From: DASXRU01 sp039933315
GTDB lineage: Bacteria; Acidobacteriota; Blastocatellia; Pyrinomonadales; Pyrinomonadaceae
Direction: 5' to 3'
DNA length: 18,044 bases
Assembly (NCBI GenBank): GCA_039933315.1
Contig: JBDTOI010000079.1
Span: 1-18,044 of the forward strand
In this document: in pieces, positions 1 to 9,403 of the stretch
Position numbering within the stretch: position 1 is the first letter of the stretch
How the letters are laid out: each line of letters opens with the position of its first letter
Notes under the pieces: generated by a model
The model's database searches: none
Told to the model about the DNA's origin: nothing
Seen by the model: the letters and a program-made list of their open reading frames with translations, nothing else
Translations under genes and position numbers: made by a program

Positions 1-462
1 TTCTTTCAGACTGAGCGCGGTTATCATGGAAGGCTTTATTGTGGACTTCAAAATGCTTTGGACAAATTTGGGATTCTAAATGATCAAGTCATCATAGAAA
101 TGAAATATCAAAAGAGTGATCGTCATGGCACCCATCAGCGTCCCGATATCGTCCTTCATACACCCGCCGAACTACATGACTCGCCAGTCGATGTCGGCAA
201 TCTCGCAGTTTTTGCCCTGAAACATCAAGCAACGCAAAGCGGAGCTCAAACTGACTTTCGCAAGCTTGATACGATGTTCGAGCAATTACATTACCCCCTC
301 GGTATTTTTATCAATGTCAATTCCAGCTCACATTATCTCAATGTCTATGATGGTCCATATAGAGACCGTCTCCATTCCTTTGGAGTCCAGCTAGACGATT
401 GTGAGGTTACAGTGACGCACGCCTCATGGGTGAATGACAATGTAGTCGAGAACATTGGCTAA
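1..462 (+). CDS. PD-(D/E)XK nuclease-like protein, 5' end missing
   Basis: The reading frame is open from base 1, so the gene starts before the window; a TTG at 58 is only an internal codon. The visible 153 residues resemble a restriction-endonuclease-like (PD-(D/E)XK) fold. There is an early Glu in the segment TERGYHGRLY, then a strand carrying RPDIVLH (the expected acidic residue), then a second strand AVFALKHQ where such enzymes usually have E-x-K. Here the Glu position holds Ala while the Lys is kept, so catalysis may be lost or the acidic residue displaced. The stretch is AT-rich: the first two 60-base lines have 25 and 17 G/C, against 40 in a sample groEL line. That hints at horizontal origin. 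The fold assignment is inference from motif order; no close family is recognised. It ends 100 bp before the next plus-strand gene. Confidence 0.55.
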   Translation, partial: FFQTERGYHGRLYCGLQNALDKFGILNDQVIIEMKYQKSDRHGTHQRPDIVLHTPAELHDSPVDVGNLAVFALKHQATQSGAQTDFRKLDTMFEQLHYPLGIFINVNSSSHYLNVYDGPYRDRLHSFGVQLDDCEVTVTHASWVNDNVVENIG

Positions 463-562
463 GGTGAGGCGCGCGAAAGGTCTCAATGGCCGCGACCACA
501 GGAATAACTTCTAATGCATTCCGCGGGCGAGAAACTCTGTTGTCTTTATTCCAGGACATAAA

Positions 563-1600
563 ATGACGCCTACCGAAACTGTGTTCTGGAAGCCAGAGGG
601 CTCCTCGGCTAAGTCCTTGAATCCTACTGCGGAGCGAAGGCGACCGCTTGGCGCAGTGGAAGCAATCAAGGGGCAGAGCGCAGACCTCGAAGCTTACATT
701 GCCCTGCTAAGAAACCGGGTGCAGTCCCTGATAGATAATGCGGAGGACAAAGAGTACACGGCTCAAGCTCTCTACCGATCCCTGCTGAGAGTTGGGCTGG
801 CGAATGTGCGACCACCGAACATTGAGCGCGTAGCACACGAACTCATCTTCGATAGTCTGAAAGTAAGGCACAGGCTCGCAGTATTAGGAGTTCCCGGAAA
901 ATTGCCGAAGGTGTTTCTCAAAAGCGATTTAGATGCCGAGCGAGTTGTGAGGCGTACAAGCCTCGAAGACTGGGCGAATGCTCTGACGACTCCTCTCGAG
1001 ATGATCTTCGTATGCCCGAAGCCGGATGCTTGGTCCCGAGTATTTTTAGCTTTAGAACGCGCATGGAAACAGCAAGGGCGGTCTGGCGTGGCTCCTCCCA
1101 GGCCTTTGATCTTGAGCGGTTGGTGGGGATCAGACGACTATGACAAAGCGCACTGCTGGCAAGGAACAATCGAGTGGGCGCGAAATTGCGGCCTCGAAAA
1201 TCTTATCCCTCAGTTTACTGTGAGGGAAAGGTATGAAGTCGCCGAACTGAGCGTCGTGGTCGACGCAGACGAGTTTGTTTCGCGGTTTAGCTTTCACGAA
1301 CCTAAGCCCGTCCCGAGCCGCGAGCTGTTAGATTCTTCGCATCGCATCTTGGTAGCTCGCTGGTCAACAATAGCTGGTCCGGTCCTGGCAGAAACCACAC
1401 AACCTTGGGGATTCAGTGGAAATAAGAAACGTCGCCTTAATGTGCTTGCTAACCCGGGCATAAAACCTCCCTGGGGCGAGTGGAACCAATTCCTTGTTGG
1501 CCATGATAGGTCATCCTTTACAGCGTTCCGAAGAGGAATTAACGAAGCTATAGCCCCTCACGAAGTAGACAGCGTAATATTCAACACCGCACGCTGGTAG
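563..1600 (+). CDS. Hypothetical protein, 345 aa
   Basis: This is an intact open frame of 345 codons that I do not recognise. The ATG at 563 is preceded by an AGGA element about 8 bases upstream, which supports the start. The protein looks soluble and cytoplasmic, with no signal peptide or membrane helix. An N-terminal polar part up to about residue 35 is followed by a helical region, residues about 38-110. A mixed alpha/beta part follows, with a notable PLILSGWWGSDDYDKAHCW segment near residues 181-199 and a Trp-rich C-terminal third. No catalytic motif is evident. It lies 100 bp after the nuclease-like gene on the same strand, so the two could be co-transcribed, and its downstream neighbours are toxin-antitoxin remnants, which suggests accessory DNA. 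Existence of the gene is likely; function is unknown. Confidence 0.6.
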   Translation: MTPTETVFWKPEGSSAKSLNPTAERRRPLGAVEAIKGQSADLEAYIALLRNRVQSLIDNAEDKEYTAQALYRSLLRVGLANVRPPNIERVAHELIFDSLKVRHRLAVLGVPGKLPKVFLKSDLDAERVVRRTSLEDWANALTTPLEMIFVCPKPDAWSRVFLALERAWKQQGRSGVAPPRPLILSGWWGSDDYDKAHCWQGTIEWARNCGLENLIPQFTVRERYEVAELSVVVDADEFVSRFSFHEPKPVPSRELLDSSHRILVARWSTIAGPVLAETTQPWGFSGNKKRRLNVLANPGIKPPWGEWNQFLVGHDRSSFTAFRRGINEAIAPHEVDSVIFNTARW

Positions 1601-1618
1601 CAATCTCACATCATCTTC

Positions 1619-1778
1619 ATGTTTATGATGGGGCAGAAGCGGCAGGGTGTAAACCCCTTCACTTCCCCTTGAAGATTTCGCAGGCGATCCGGATCTGACC
1701 GCCGGCTTTGATGTTGATGAGTTCTTGCGCCAAGTCCGCGAAGACCGCGACCGTCCATCAACACGGAGCGTTGACTGA
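1619..1778 (+). pseudogene. Frameshifted antitoxin remnant upstream of vapC
   Basis: A short plus-strand frame starting at ATG 1619 (alternatives 1625, 1628) encodes KRQGVNPFTSP and stops at 1670-1672. The next frame then carries LEDFAGDPDLTAGFDVDEFL and continues to a TGA at 1776-1778. The two parts join into one plausible antitoxin if one C is removed from the CCCC run at 1665-1668. The TGA overlaps the ATG of the toxin remnant by one base (TGATG), the usual translational coupling of antitoxin and toxin genes. The antitoxin identity rests mainly on this position and the acidic C-terminal tail, so it is an inference. Confidence 0.4.
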
Positions 1779-1912
1779 TGGAAGTCCGAGTCGTTGACAC
1801 GGATGTCTGGTCATATCTCTACAAAGGGCGCGACGAAGCTAAGCTCTACGAGCCTCACCTTCTCGGTAACGTTCTAGTAATCAGCTTTGGCACGTCCACC
1901 CGCCACGTCTAA
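1778..1912 (+). pseudogene. vapC: Truncated VapC-type PIN-domain toxin
   Basis: The 44-codon frame starts VVDTDVWSYLYKGRDEAKLY, which matches the N-terminus of VapC PIN-domain ribonucleases. The first strand carries the metal-binding Asp (VDTDVW), followed by helix 1 and a second strand LVISFGT. In full VapC proteins (about 130 residues) a Glu-containing helix follows directly. Here the frame ends in STRHV and a TAA at 1910-1912, so the remaining acidic residues of the active site are missing. The product could not be an active ribonuclease. It begins one base inside the stop of the antitoxin remnant and is followed after 25 bases by the terminator of the tRNA gene on the opposite strand. Family recognition is fairly sure; inactivity follows from length. 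Confidence 0.65.
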
Positions 1913-1937
1913 TGCTTTTGCCGTTTAACCACTGGGA

Positions 1938-1974
1938 AAGAGAAAAGGCCGCCGGAGGTAATTCCAGCGGCCTT
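1938..1974 (-). terminator. Rho-independent terminator of the tRNA-Asn gene
   Basis: A perfect 8-bp stem is formed by AAGGCCGC (1945-1952) and GCGGCCTT (1967-1974) around a 14-base loop. Read on the minus strand it is followed by TTTTCTCTTT. It starts about 10 bases after the encoded CCA end of tRNA-Asn, so it most likely ends that transcript. Confidence 0.75.
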
Positions 1975-1983
1975 CGTTCAATC

Positions 1984-2058
1984 TGGCTCCGCAGGTAAGA
2001 TTCGAACTTACAACCCTCCGGTTAACAGCCGGATGCTCTGCCATTGAGCTACTGCGGA
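1984..2058 (-). tRNA. tRNA-Asn (anticodon GTT)
   Basis: On the minus strand the sequence folds as a complete cloverleaf. The acceptor stem is TCCGCAG/CTGCGGA, the D stem is GCTC/GAGC, and the anticodon stem TCCGG/CCGGA encloses the loop CTGTTAA. A T-loop TTCGAAT is present. The anticodon GTT reads AAC/AAU for asparagine. A discriminator G and an encoded CCA end follow the acceptor stem (CCA at 1984-1986). It is transcribed on its own, with a promoter about 45 bases upstream and a terminator about 10 bases downstream. Confidence 0.95.
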
Positions 2059-2065
2059 ATATTTA

Positions 2066-2094
2066 GCCCGCGCTGGTCAGAAGCCCGCGCGGGT
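2066..2094 (-). other. GC-rich hairpin in the tRNA-Asn leader
   Basis: GCCCGCGC (2066-2073) can pair with GCGCGGGT (2087-2094; 7 Watson-Crick pairs plus one wobble), and CCCGCGCGGG at 2084-2093 is itself a perfect palindrome. The hairpin lies between the promoter and the 5' end of the tRNA, so it would be in the 5' leader removed by RNase P. No T-run follows closely on either strand, so I do not call it a terminator. Confidence 0.4.
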
Positions 2095-2102
2095 CGAGCA
2101 TT

Positions 2103-2131
2103 TTTATAACAAACGCCCTCCACACGGTCAA
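2103..2131 (-). promoter_or_regulatory. Sigma-70-type promoter for tRNA-Asn
   Basis: On the minus strand there is a -35 box TTGACC (2126-2131), a 17-base spacer and a -10 box TATAAA (2103-2108). A start near 2096 would give a leader of about 38 bases before the tRNA. The spacing is ideal and both boxes are close to consensus. Confidence 0.75.
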
Positions 2132-2303
2132 GCAGGGAGCTATTGCGGCTCGTTACATTCAAACTAAAAACCGCCGGCACGATTTCCAACTGAAGCCCGC
2201 CTTGCGCTGCCAGACGAAGTGCGAGAATATCTCTGGCCAATAAGAGTAATAGGAAGTGGACGACGTTTGATTGCAAGTCACACTTGAGCCGGAGACTGTC
2301 CCG

Positions 2304-3035
2304 ATGGAGAGACACACAACTTCGTGGTTAAGCCCGAATCTGAATATCGAGATGCCGCTGGTGGCTTATGGCCACGCGGGATTGCCGCTGTTAATGCTTC
2401 CTACTGCGGCCGCCGACTATCTCGAGTACGAACGTTTCTATCTGGTCGATGCAATTCGACCGTTGATCGAACAAGGACGCGTGCGCGCTTACTCGATCAA
2501 CAGCGTCAATCGCTGGAGCCTGCTTAATGAGAAGATGCCGGCCCATCTGAAGGTGGAATTGCTGACGCTCTATGATCGTTACATTACCGACGAGGTGCTG
2601 CCGTTGATTCGGAAAGAAGCGGGTGATGACGCACGGCCGATCACCACCGGCGCCAGCCTGGGAGCCTTCCTTTCAGCTAATACCTACTTCAAACATCCGG
2701 ATCTCTTTCGCGGGGTCATTGCCCTGAGTGGTAGTTATGACATTCGCTCCTACCTGGAAGGACACTTCGACGACAACGTCTATTTCAACAACCCGGTGGA
2801 TTACCTGTCGAACCTCGACGACGATCATTACCTGCCGATGCTGAGAAAAGCGGATGCGATCTATATCCTCTCGGGCCAGGGCTCTTATGAAGCACCCGAA
2901 CGCAGCCGCAAGCTCTCGGAAATCCTGACAGCAAAGGGTATCCCGCACACACTTGATCTATGGGGACACGACGTAGATCACGACTGGCCGTGGTGGCGAA
3001 AGATGCTGCCCTATACGCTGGAAAAGATTGTCTAG
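2304..3035 (+). CDS. Alpha/beta-hydrolase, esterase-like
   Basis: This is a cytoplasmic hydrolase of the putative esterase (esterase D-like) alpha/beta-hydrolase type. The nucleophile elbow is GASLG with Ser118. His226 in DVDHDWPWW fits the catalytic histidine, and an acidic residue near SYEAPE (about residue 196) may complete the triad. The N-terminus TSWLSPNLNIEMPLVAYGHA is typical of this subfamily, in which an 'S-x-x-L' stretch precedes the first strand. I chose ATG 2304 because a GGAG lies about 9 bases upstream and homologues begin with this sequence. A TTG at 2271 would add 11 residues with no family support. There is no signal peptide, and the substrate is unknown. The gene converges with the next minus-strand gene, the two stops being 34 bp apart. 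Confidence 0.8.
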   Translation: MERHTTSWLSPNLNIEMPLVAYGHAGLPLLMLPTAAADYLEYERFYLVDAIRPLIEQGRVRAYSINSVNRWSLLNEKMPAHLKVELLTLYDRYITDEVLPLIRKEAGDDARPITTGASLGAFLSANTYFKHPDLFRGVIALSGSYDIRSYLEGHFDDNVYFNNPVDYLSNLDDDHYLPMLRKADAIYILSGQGSYEAPERSRKLSEILTAKGIPHTLDLWGHDVDHDWPWWRKMLPYTLEKIV

Positions 3036-3069
3036 TTTGAGGAATCCGCCGCCAGCCAAATTCAGCTGC

Positions 3070-3912
3070 TTACTTGACGGCCTTAACACTTGCGGGTTTA
3101 GTAAAGAGTGAATCGGGAATCGTGCGGTTGAACTCAATTGATTCGTAGTTAATGCGGCCTACCTGCTTTCCCTCTCGGAAGTGATCGACAATAAAAAGCG
3201 CAGTCACGCCTTCAAAAGTAAGCGGCCTAAATAAACGATCCTCTTCCGCGACCTCTTCCATCTCATCGCTGTCGGGCTTCTTGTACTTTCGTTTGTATAG
3301 GGCTTTCGCGGGCAGGCCGTCTTTCGCGCCGAACTCATATTCAACCCAAAAACCGTCCGGGTAGGTGAGACGGACCGTTTGATTTCGCCGCGCCAGCCCC
3401 GCTTCGCGCCGGCCGGCATAAGTGATCTTGCCGCCCTGCTTGCGCCACCAGCCGTGCAGTAGGTTCTCCATGCTGGTGCGCATGCCGATCTTGAAATCTT
3501 CGACCTGTTCAGCCTTCATGTCCTTCAAAGTCCTGGCGGCGCCGTCATAAAGCCAGCCTTTACCCTCGAGATTCGCTTGAATTAACTTGCCGCCGCCGCC
3601 GGTGAACTCAGTGCGTTCCTTGTCGGGATAAACGATGTAATCGATAAAACGCAGCGGGGGCAAAGACTGTCCATCTTTGTAAGGAGAAAAGAAGCCGCGC
3701 CCAATGATGTTGTGTACGTTGAGATAAGCCGGGCCGCCCAGAACCTCTACGGCGCGCTTTATGATCGCTTCAGCCTTTTCCTGGTCCTCGGCTGACTCTG
3801 CGGGAGAATTTGGCGCCAGCGTCTGCGCCCTGACTGAAACACGCACCGAAGCACTGCCAGTCAGCAACAGAAGCGCCAGCAGAATTCCACGAGGGTAAGT
3901 GAAAGCAGTCAT
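3070..3912 (-). CDS. Secreted LolA-like outer-membrane/periplasmic protein
   Basis: The 280-residue product begins with a clear signal peptide: a positively charged start, a hydrophobic run GILLALLLLTGSASV, and a likely cleavage near VRA-QT (about residue 29). The mature part starts with a helix rich in Lys/Glu (EDQEKAEAIIKRAVEVLGG), followed by alternating beta strands with many Tyr, Phe and Gly residues. Blocks such as YPDGFWVEYEF and a C-terminal INYESIEFNRTIPDSLFTKP resemble the LolA/RseB-like half-barrel fold seen in many uncharacterised proteins of Acidobacteriota-type genomes. No lipobox Cys is seen. It starts 30 bases after the terminator that ends the stress cluster, so it is probably not part of that operon. 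The fold assignment is inference and the cargo is unknown. Confidence 0.6.
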   Translation of the reverse strand: MTAFTYPRGILLALLLLTGSASVRVSVRAQTLAPNSPAESAEDQEKAEAIIKRAVEVLGGPAYLNVHNIIGRGFFSPYKDGQSLPPLRFIDYIVYPDKERTEFTGGGGKLIQANLEGKGWLYDGAARTLKDMKAEQVEDFKIGMRTSMENLLHGWWRKQGGKITYAGRREAGLARRNQTVRLTYPDGFWVEYEFGAKDGLPAKALYKRKYKKPDSDEMEEVAEEDRLFRPLTFEGVTALFIVDHFREGKQVGRINYESIEFNRTIPDSLFTKPASVKAVK

Positions 3913-3932
3913 AAAAATCCCAGGTTGAAGCG

Positions 3933-3977
3933 CGAAACAAAGAAGGGTTTCAATGAAGCCTTCTCACTGAAACCCTT
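3933..3977 (-). terminator. Terminator at the end of the stress-gene cluster
   Basis: AAGGGTTTCA (3943-3952) and TGAAACCCTT (3968-3977) form a perfect 10-bp stem with a 15-base loop. On the minus strand this is followed by CTTTGTTTCG, a moderately T-rich tract. It sits 31 bases after the stop of the ClpA/ClpC-like gene and before the LolA-like gene, so it should end most transcripts from the chaperone cluster. Confidence 0.7.
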
Positions 3978-4008
3978 AACGGGAACTTCTGACCAGGCTG
4001 CGCTGCCC

Positions 4009-6297
<2,289 letters not shown>

Positions 6298-6432
6298 TGT
6301 TTTGCCTAACTTAATCCCAAACAAAGACGCGGCAGCCGCCATCTCAACCGTCAAAAACTGACGAATGCGTGGCGGCTAAGAACTGCTGGTGCTATTCAAC
6401 TTTCAACCGTTCTGAAACTCTACTCTAACCCC

Positions 6433-6451
6433 CTTGTAAGATGCTTACGAG
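6433..6451. promoter_or_regulatory. Inverted repeat between groEL and the ClpA/C-like gene
   Basis: CTTGTAAG and CTTACGAG flank ATG, forming an 8-bp inverted repeat with one G-U-compatible mismatch. It lies 105 bases after the groEL stop and 136 bases before the ATPase start. No T-run follows on the minus strand, so an operator fits better than a terminator. It matches neither CIRCE nor HAIR. Its role is unknown. Confidence 0.3.
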
Positions 6452-6555
6452 CATATTCGCCGTTGCGTTTCAATGCAATGAAAATCTCCACTCGTTACTC
6501 TAGCAAATATGCGGCCAGTGAGCGCCGGTCCCGTCCCGGACGTTTCCAGCCCTGG

Positions 6556-8184
6556 CTAGTAATCGTAATCCTCGCCTGCCGGCATGGCCGGGGCGCCTTT
6601 CTTTGGCTCGGGAGCGTCGGCGATGGCGGCATCGGTCGTTAGCAGGAGCCCGGCAATGGAAGCGGCATTCTGCAAAGCCGTACGAACCACTTTGGTCGGA
6701 TCAATGATGCCGGCGGCGACCAGGTCTTCAAATTGCCCGGTGGCCGCATTGAAGCCGTTCGATCCCTTCATAGCTTCGACTTTGCCTACCACCACCGCGC
6801 CTTCCAGACCGGCGTTCTCCGCAATCCGGCGCAAAGGCTCTTCCAGAGCGCGACGGACAATGCGAATACCGGTCAACACGTCGCCCTTTTCATCACTGAT
6901 CTTGTCGAGCACCTTGGTCGCCCGCATCAGCGCGAGGCCACCGCCGGGTACGTAACCTTCCTGGGCTGCGGCTCTGGTGGCGTTTAGGGCATCCTCTACC
7001 CGAGTCTTAATCTCTTTCATAGCCATCTCGGTTGGCGCGCCAACTTTGATTACGGCAACACCGCCCGCGAGTTTCGCCAGACGCTCCTGGAGTTTCTCGC
7101 GATCGTATTCCGAAGTTGTCTCTTCAATCTGTTTTCTAATGGTAGCAATACGACCCTGAATGGCCCTCGCATCGCCGGCGCCCTCCACAATGATTGTGTT
7201 GTCTTTGTCCACAATCACGCGCTTCGCGGACCCCAGATCCGTTGCCTGAACGTTTTCCAGTTTGATCCCCAAATCTTCGGTGATTAGGCGCGCGCCAGTT
7301 AGCGTCGCCAGGTCCTCCATGATGGCTTTCCGGCGATCGCCGAAGGCCGGAGCTTTCACGGCGCAAACCTTGAGGGTGCCGCGCAACTTGTTGACGACCA
7401 TTGTGGCCAGGGCGTCTCCTTCAACGTCCTCCGACACGATCAGAAGGGCTCGCCCCTGCCCCGCTGTTTGCTCGAGCACGGGAAGGAGATCACGCATAGC
7501 GGAAATCTTTTTCTCATGCAGCAGGATCGACGGCTCTTCGAGCACAGCCTCCATTCGATCCGGGTTCGTCACGAAATAAGGAGATAAGTAACCTCGATCG
7601 AATTGCATGCCTTCGACAATATCCAACTCGGTGTTCAACGTCTTCGACTCTTCAACGGTGACGACACCGTCCTTACCGACTCTTTCCATGGCCTCCGATA
7701 TCAACTGGCCAATCTCACGGTCGTTGTTTGCCGACACGCTGGCAACATTAGCGAGCTCTTCCTTGCCTTTTACTTTTTTGGAAGTCCGTTCCAGTTCTGC
7801 CACCACAGCCCCAGTCGCTATTTGAATCCCGCGTTGCAGATCCATGGGGTTCGCGCCGGCCGTGACATTTTTGACACCTTCGCGAAAAATTGCCTGCGCC
7901 AGCACAGTCGCGGTCGTAGTCCCGTCCCCGGCCGTGTCGTTTGTTTTGGTGGCTACTTCACGCACCATCTGCGCGCCCATGTTTTCGTACTTGTCTTCCA
8001 GATCGATTTCTTTGGCCACCGTCACCCCGTCCTTGGTGATCAAAGGCGAGCCCCACTTCCTGCTCAGCACGACATTACGCCCCTTTGGTCCCAATGTGAC
8101 TCGCACGGCGTTGGCAAGCGTATTCACGCCTTGCAGCATGGCTGTGCGGGCCTCTTCTCTGAACTTCAGCTCTTTTGCTGCCAC
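6556..8184 (-). CDS. groEL: 60-kDa chaperonin GroEL
   Basis: This is a full-length chaperonin of 542 residues that folds non-native proteins in a double-ring chamber, driven by ATP. The nucleotide pocket is intact: LGPKGRN (31-37), Asp52, the GDGTT loop with Asp87 (86-90), Asp398, and the GGG of VPGGG (413-415). Apical residues used to bind client and GroES in E. coli are conserved (Tyr199, Tyr203, Phe204, Leu234, Leu237, Leu259, Val263, Val264). It should therefore work with a GroES, although none is encoded here. The C-terminus ends AMPAGEDYDY rather than in GGM repeats. The start is GTG at 8184, with AAGGAGA 5 bases upstream. It follows grpE by 68 bp on the same strand and is probably co-transcribed. 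The gene may be an extra copy alongside a groES-groEL pair elsewhere, but that is inference. Confidence 0.97.
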   Translation of the reverse strand: MAAKELKFREEARTAMLQGVNTLANAVRVTLGPKGRNVVLSRKWGSPLITKDGVTVAKEIDLEDKYENMGAQMVREVATKTNDTAGDGTTTATVLAQAIFREGVKNVTAGANPMDLQRGIQIATGAVVAELERTSKKVKGKEELANVASVSANNDREIGQLISEAMERVGKDGVVTVEESKTLNTELDIVEGMQFDRGYLSPYFVTNPDRMEAVLEEPSILLHEKKISAMRDLLPVLEQTAGQGRALLIVSEDVEGDALATMVVNKLRGTLKVCAVKAPAFGDRRKAIMEDLATLTGARLITEDLGIKLENVQATDLGSAKRVIVDKDNTIIVEGAGDARAIQGRIATIRKQIEETTSEYDREKLQERLAKLAGGVAVIKVGAPTEMAMKEIKTRVEDALNATRAAAQEGYVPGGGLALMRATKVLDKISDEKGDVLTGIRIVRRALEEPLRRIAENAGLEGAVVVGKVEAMKGSNGFNAATGQFEDLVAAGIIDPTKVVRTALQNAASIAGLLLTTDAAIADAPEPKKGAPAMPAGEDYDY

Positions 8185-8252
8185 GTGTCTCTCCTTATCA
8201 ATCGGAAGCTGCTCTGGTTCGATGTACGCCTTTGACCAACCGGCGATTACTC

Positions 8253-8918
8253 CTACTCAGCTGCTTTCTTGGCCTCAGCCCGCGCCCGTCCTACCTGCAC
8301 GCGCGAGGGCAGGAGCAACCGATCCCCAACCCGGTAGCCGCGACTGTATTCGGCAGTCACAATTCCATCTCTATCGGGATCAACTTCAATGGTGTCGACT
8401 GCCTCATGCTTCTCCGGATCGAATGGCGACCCGACAACCTCGATGGGCTGAACTCCGGCGGCGCCGAGTGCCGCCGTGAAACTGTTCGCCGTGCCGCGCA
8501 CTCCAGCCAGCAATGACTCCAGGGAGCCGCCTTGCTCTCCGGCCTCGATCGCCCGTTGCAGGTTGTCCGCCACCGGCAGCAATGAACTGATGAAACCAAT
8601 CTTCTCGCGCTCGGCGCGTTCGTCAGCCGCCCGGTTCAGACGCTGACGCACCTCGTCGGTTTCACGTTGCAACTGCTCGCGAAGTTGATCGAAGCGTGCC
8701 TGAACCTCAGTAAGCTTCCCTTCAGCTGCCTGCGTACGCTGCTCCAGCTCCTCCACGTAGCTGGGCTTCAGGCTGGGAGGCCTTTCGCCGGCTTCACCCC
8801 GGCCAGTGCCGTCAACATTTATCCGCCGCTTGTCAGTAACCCGGATTTCCCCGGCATTACCATCACCGGGAGCATCGCCGCGCGCCCGCTCGTCTGCTTT
8901 ATCTTGGTTTTGCTTCAT
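8253..8918 (-). CDS. grpE: Nucleotide exchange factor GrpE
   Basis: GrpE releases ADP from DnaK and so controls the Hsp70 cycle. The 221-residue protein has a disordered, charged N-terminus (1-50) and a long coiled-coil helix (about 55-112, rich in Glu, Arg, Gln). The beta-wing head domain carries the family signatures LLPVADNLQRAI, FDPEKHEAVDT and YSRGYRVGDRLLLPSRVQV. The ATG overlaps the stop of the upstream hsp20 by 4 bases (ATGA), with an AAGG about 5 bases before the start, so the two are translationally coupled. No dnaK or dnaJ lies in the window, so it must serve a DnaK encoded elsewhere or be a second GrpE copy. The 221-residue length is slightly longer than the usual 180-200 because of the N-terminal tail. 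Confidence 0.93.
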   Translation of the reverse strand: MKQNQDKADERARGDAPGDGNAGEIRVTDKRRINVDGTGRGEAGERPPSLKPSYVEELEQRTQAAEGKLTEVQARFDQLREQLQRETDEVRQRLNRAADERAEREKIGFISSLLPVADNLQRAIEAGEQGGSLESLLAGVRGTANSFTAALGAAGVQPIEVVGSPFDPEKHEAVDTIEVDPDRDGIVTAEYSRGYRVGDRLLLPSRVQVGRARAEAKKAAE

Positions 8919-9361
8919 GAGACCTTGATTTCAACTCGTTGCGCCTTTTGCTCGCGACGCTTCGGCAACCGAATGCTCAGCACTCCATCCTTGTAATTTG
9001 CGGCGATTGCTTCCTGATCCACCATCGCAGGTACATCAAATCTTCTCAGAAAGCGCCCGGCGGGCCGCTCAAATCTTTGATTGTCATGCTCTTCAACAAC
9101 GCGCGCGCCACGAACCGCCATACGATTGTCTTCGAGACTTATGTCCAGAGCGGAGCGCTCAATTCCCGGCAGATCAATGGCCACCAGATAATGGTCGGTC
9201 CTTTCATAGACATCAGCTGCCGGGAACCAATCGGCCGGTTCGATCTCACTATCCGTCTCGGCCTTGCCTCTGGCCCGCTGTTGCGTCGCGTCGGCAAATA
9301 CCTGGTTCATTCGATCTTGCAGCACCAACAAATCGCGCAATGGATCCCATCCTCGCGTCAT
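8915..9361 (-). CDS. Small heat-shock protein, Hsp20 family (second copy)
   Basis: This ATP-independent holdase binds partly unfolded proteins and keeps them refoldable for ClpB, DnaK and GroEL. The 148 residues include a short N-terminal arm with WDPLRDLLVLQDRMNQVF and an alpha-crystallin domain from about residue 43. The domain contains PAADVYERTDHYLVAIDLPG and the diagnostic A-x-x-x-(D/N)-GVL element (ANYKDGVLSIRLPK). A short tail ends EIKVS, matching the I/V-x-I/V oligomerisation motif. A GGAGG about 9 bases before the ATG supports the start. It follows clpB by 42 bp and overlaps grpE by 4 bp, so it belongs to the same operon. It is clearly different in sequence from the hsp20 at 12093-12626, so the two are old paralogues rather than a recent duplication. 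Confidence 0.95.
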   Translation of the reverse strand: MTRGWDPLRDLLVLQDRMNQVFADATQQRARGKAETDSEIEPADWFPAADVYERTDHYLVAIDLPGIERSALDISLEDNRMAVRGARVVEEHDNQRFERPAGRFLRRFDVPAMVDQEAIAANYKDGVLSIRLPKRREQKAQRVEIKVS

Positions 9362-9403
9362 TACTTACACCCTCCCAAAGAAAAATGCATCTCGCCCTGC
9401 TCG

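Noticed and set aside
1606..1800. 64-codon minus-strand frame
   Set aside because: It overlaps the toxin-antitoxin remnants, which have recognisable coding sequence on the plus strand; this frame has no family features.
1984..2058. Attachment-site duplicate of the tRNA-Asn 3' end
   Set aside because: I found no second copy of the tRNA 3' segment in the window, so no integrated element boundaries can be drawn.
2271..2303. TTG start for the esterase at 2271
   Set aside because: The extra 11 residues match nothing in the family, and ATG 2304 has a better ribosome-binding site.
2049..2315. 88-codon minus-strand frame between the tRNA and the esterase
   Set aside because: It runs through the tRNA promoter and into the tRNA 5' end; not plausible as a gene.
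7603..8235. 210-codon plus-strand frame opposite groEL
   Set aside because: It lies wholly antisense to a strongly conserved groEL and its start region. The translation has no recognisable family and the composition of a shadow frame.
8185..8252. CIRCE operator ahead of groEL
   Set aside because: No TTAGCACTC or GAGTGCTAA half-site is present in the 68-base gap or its surroundings.
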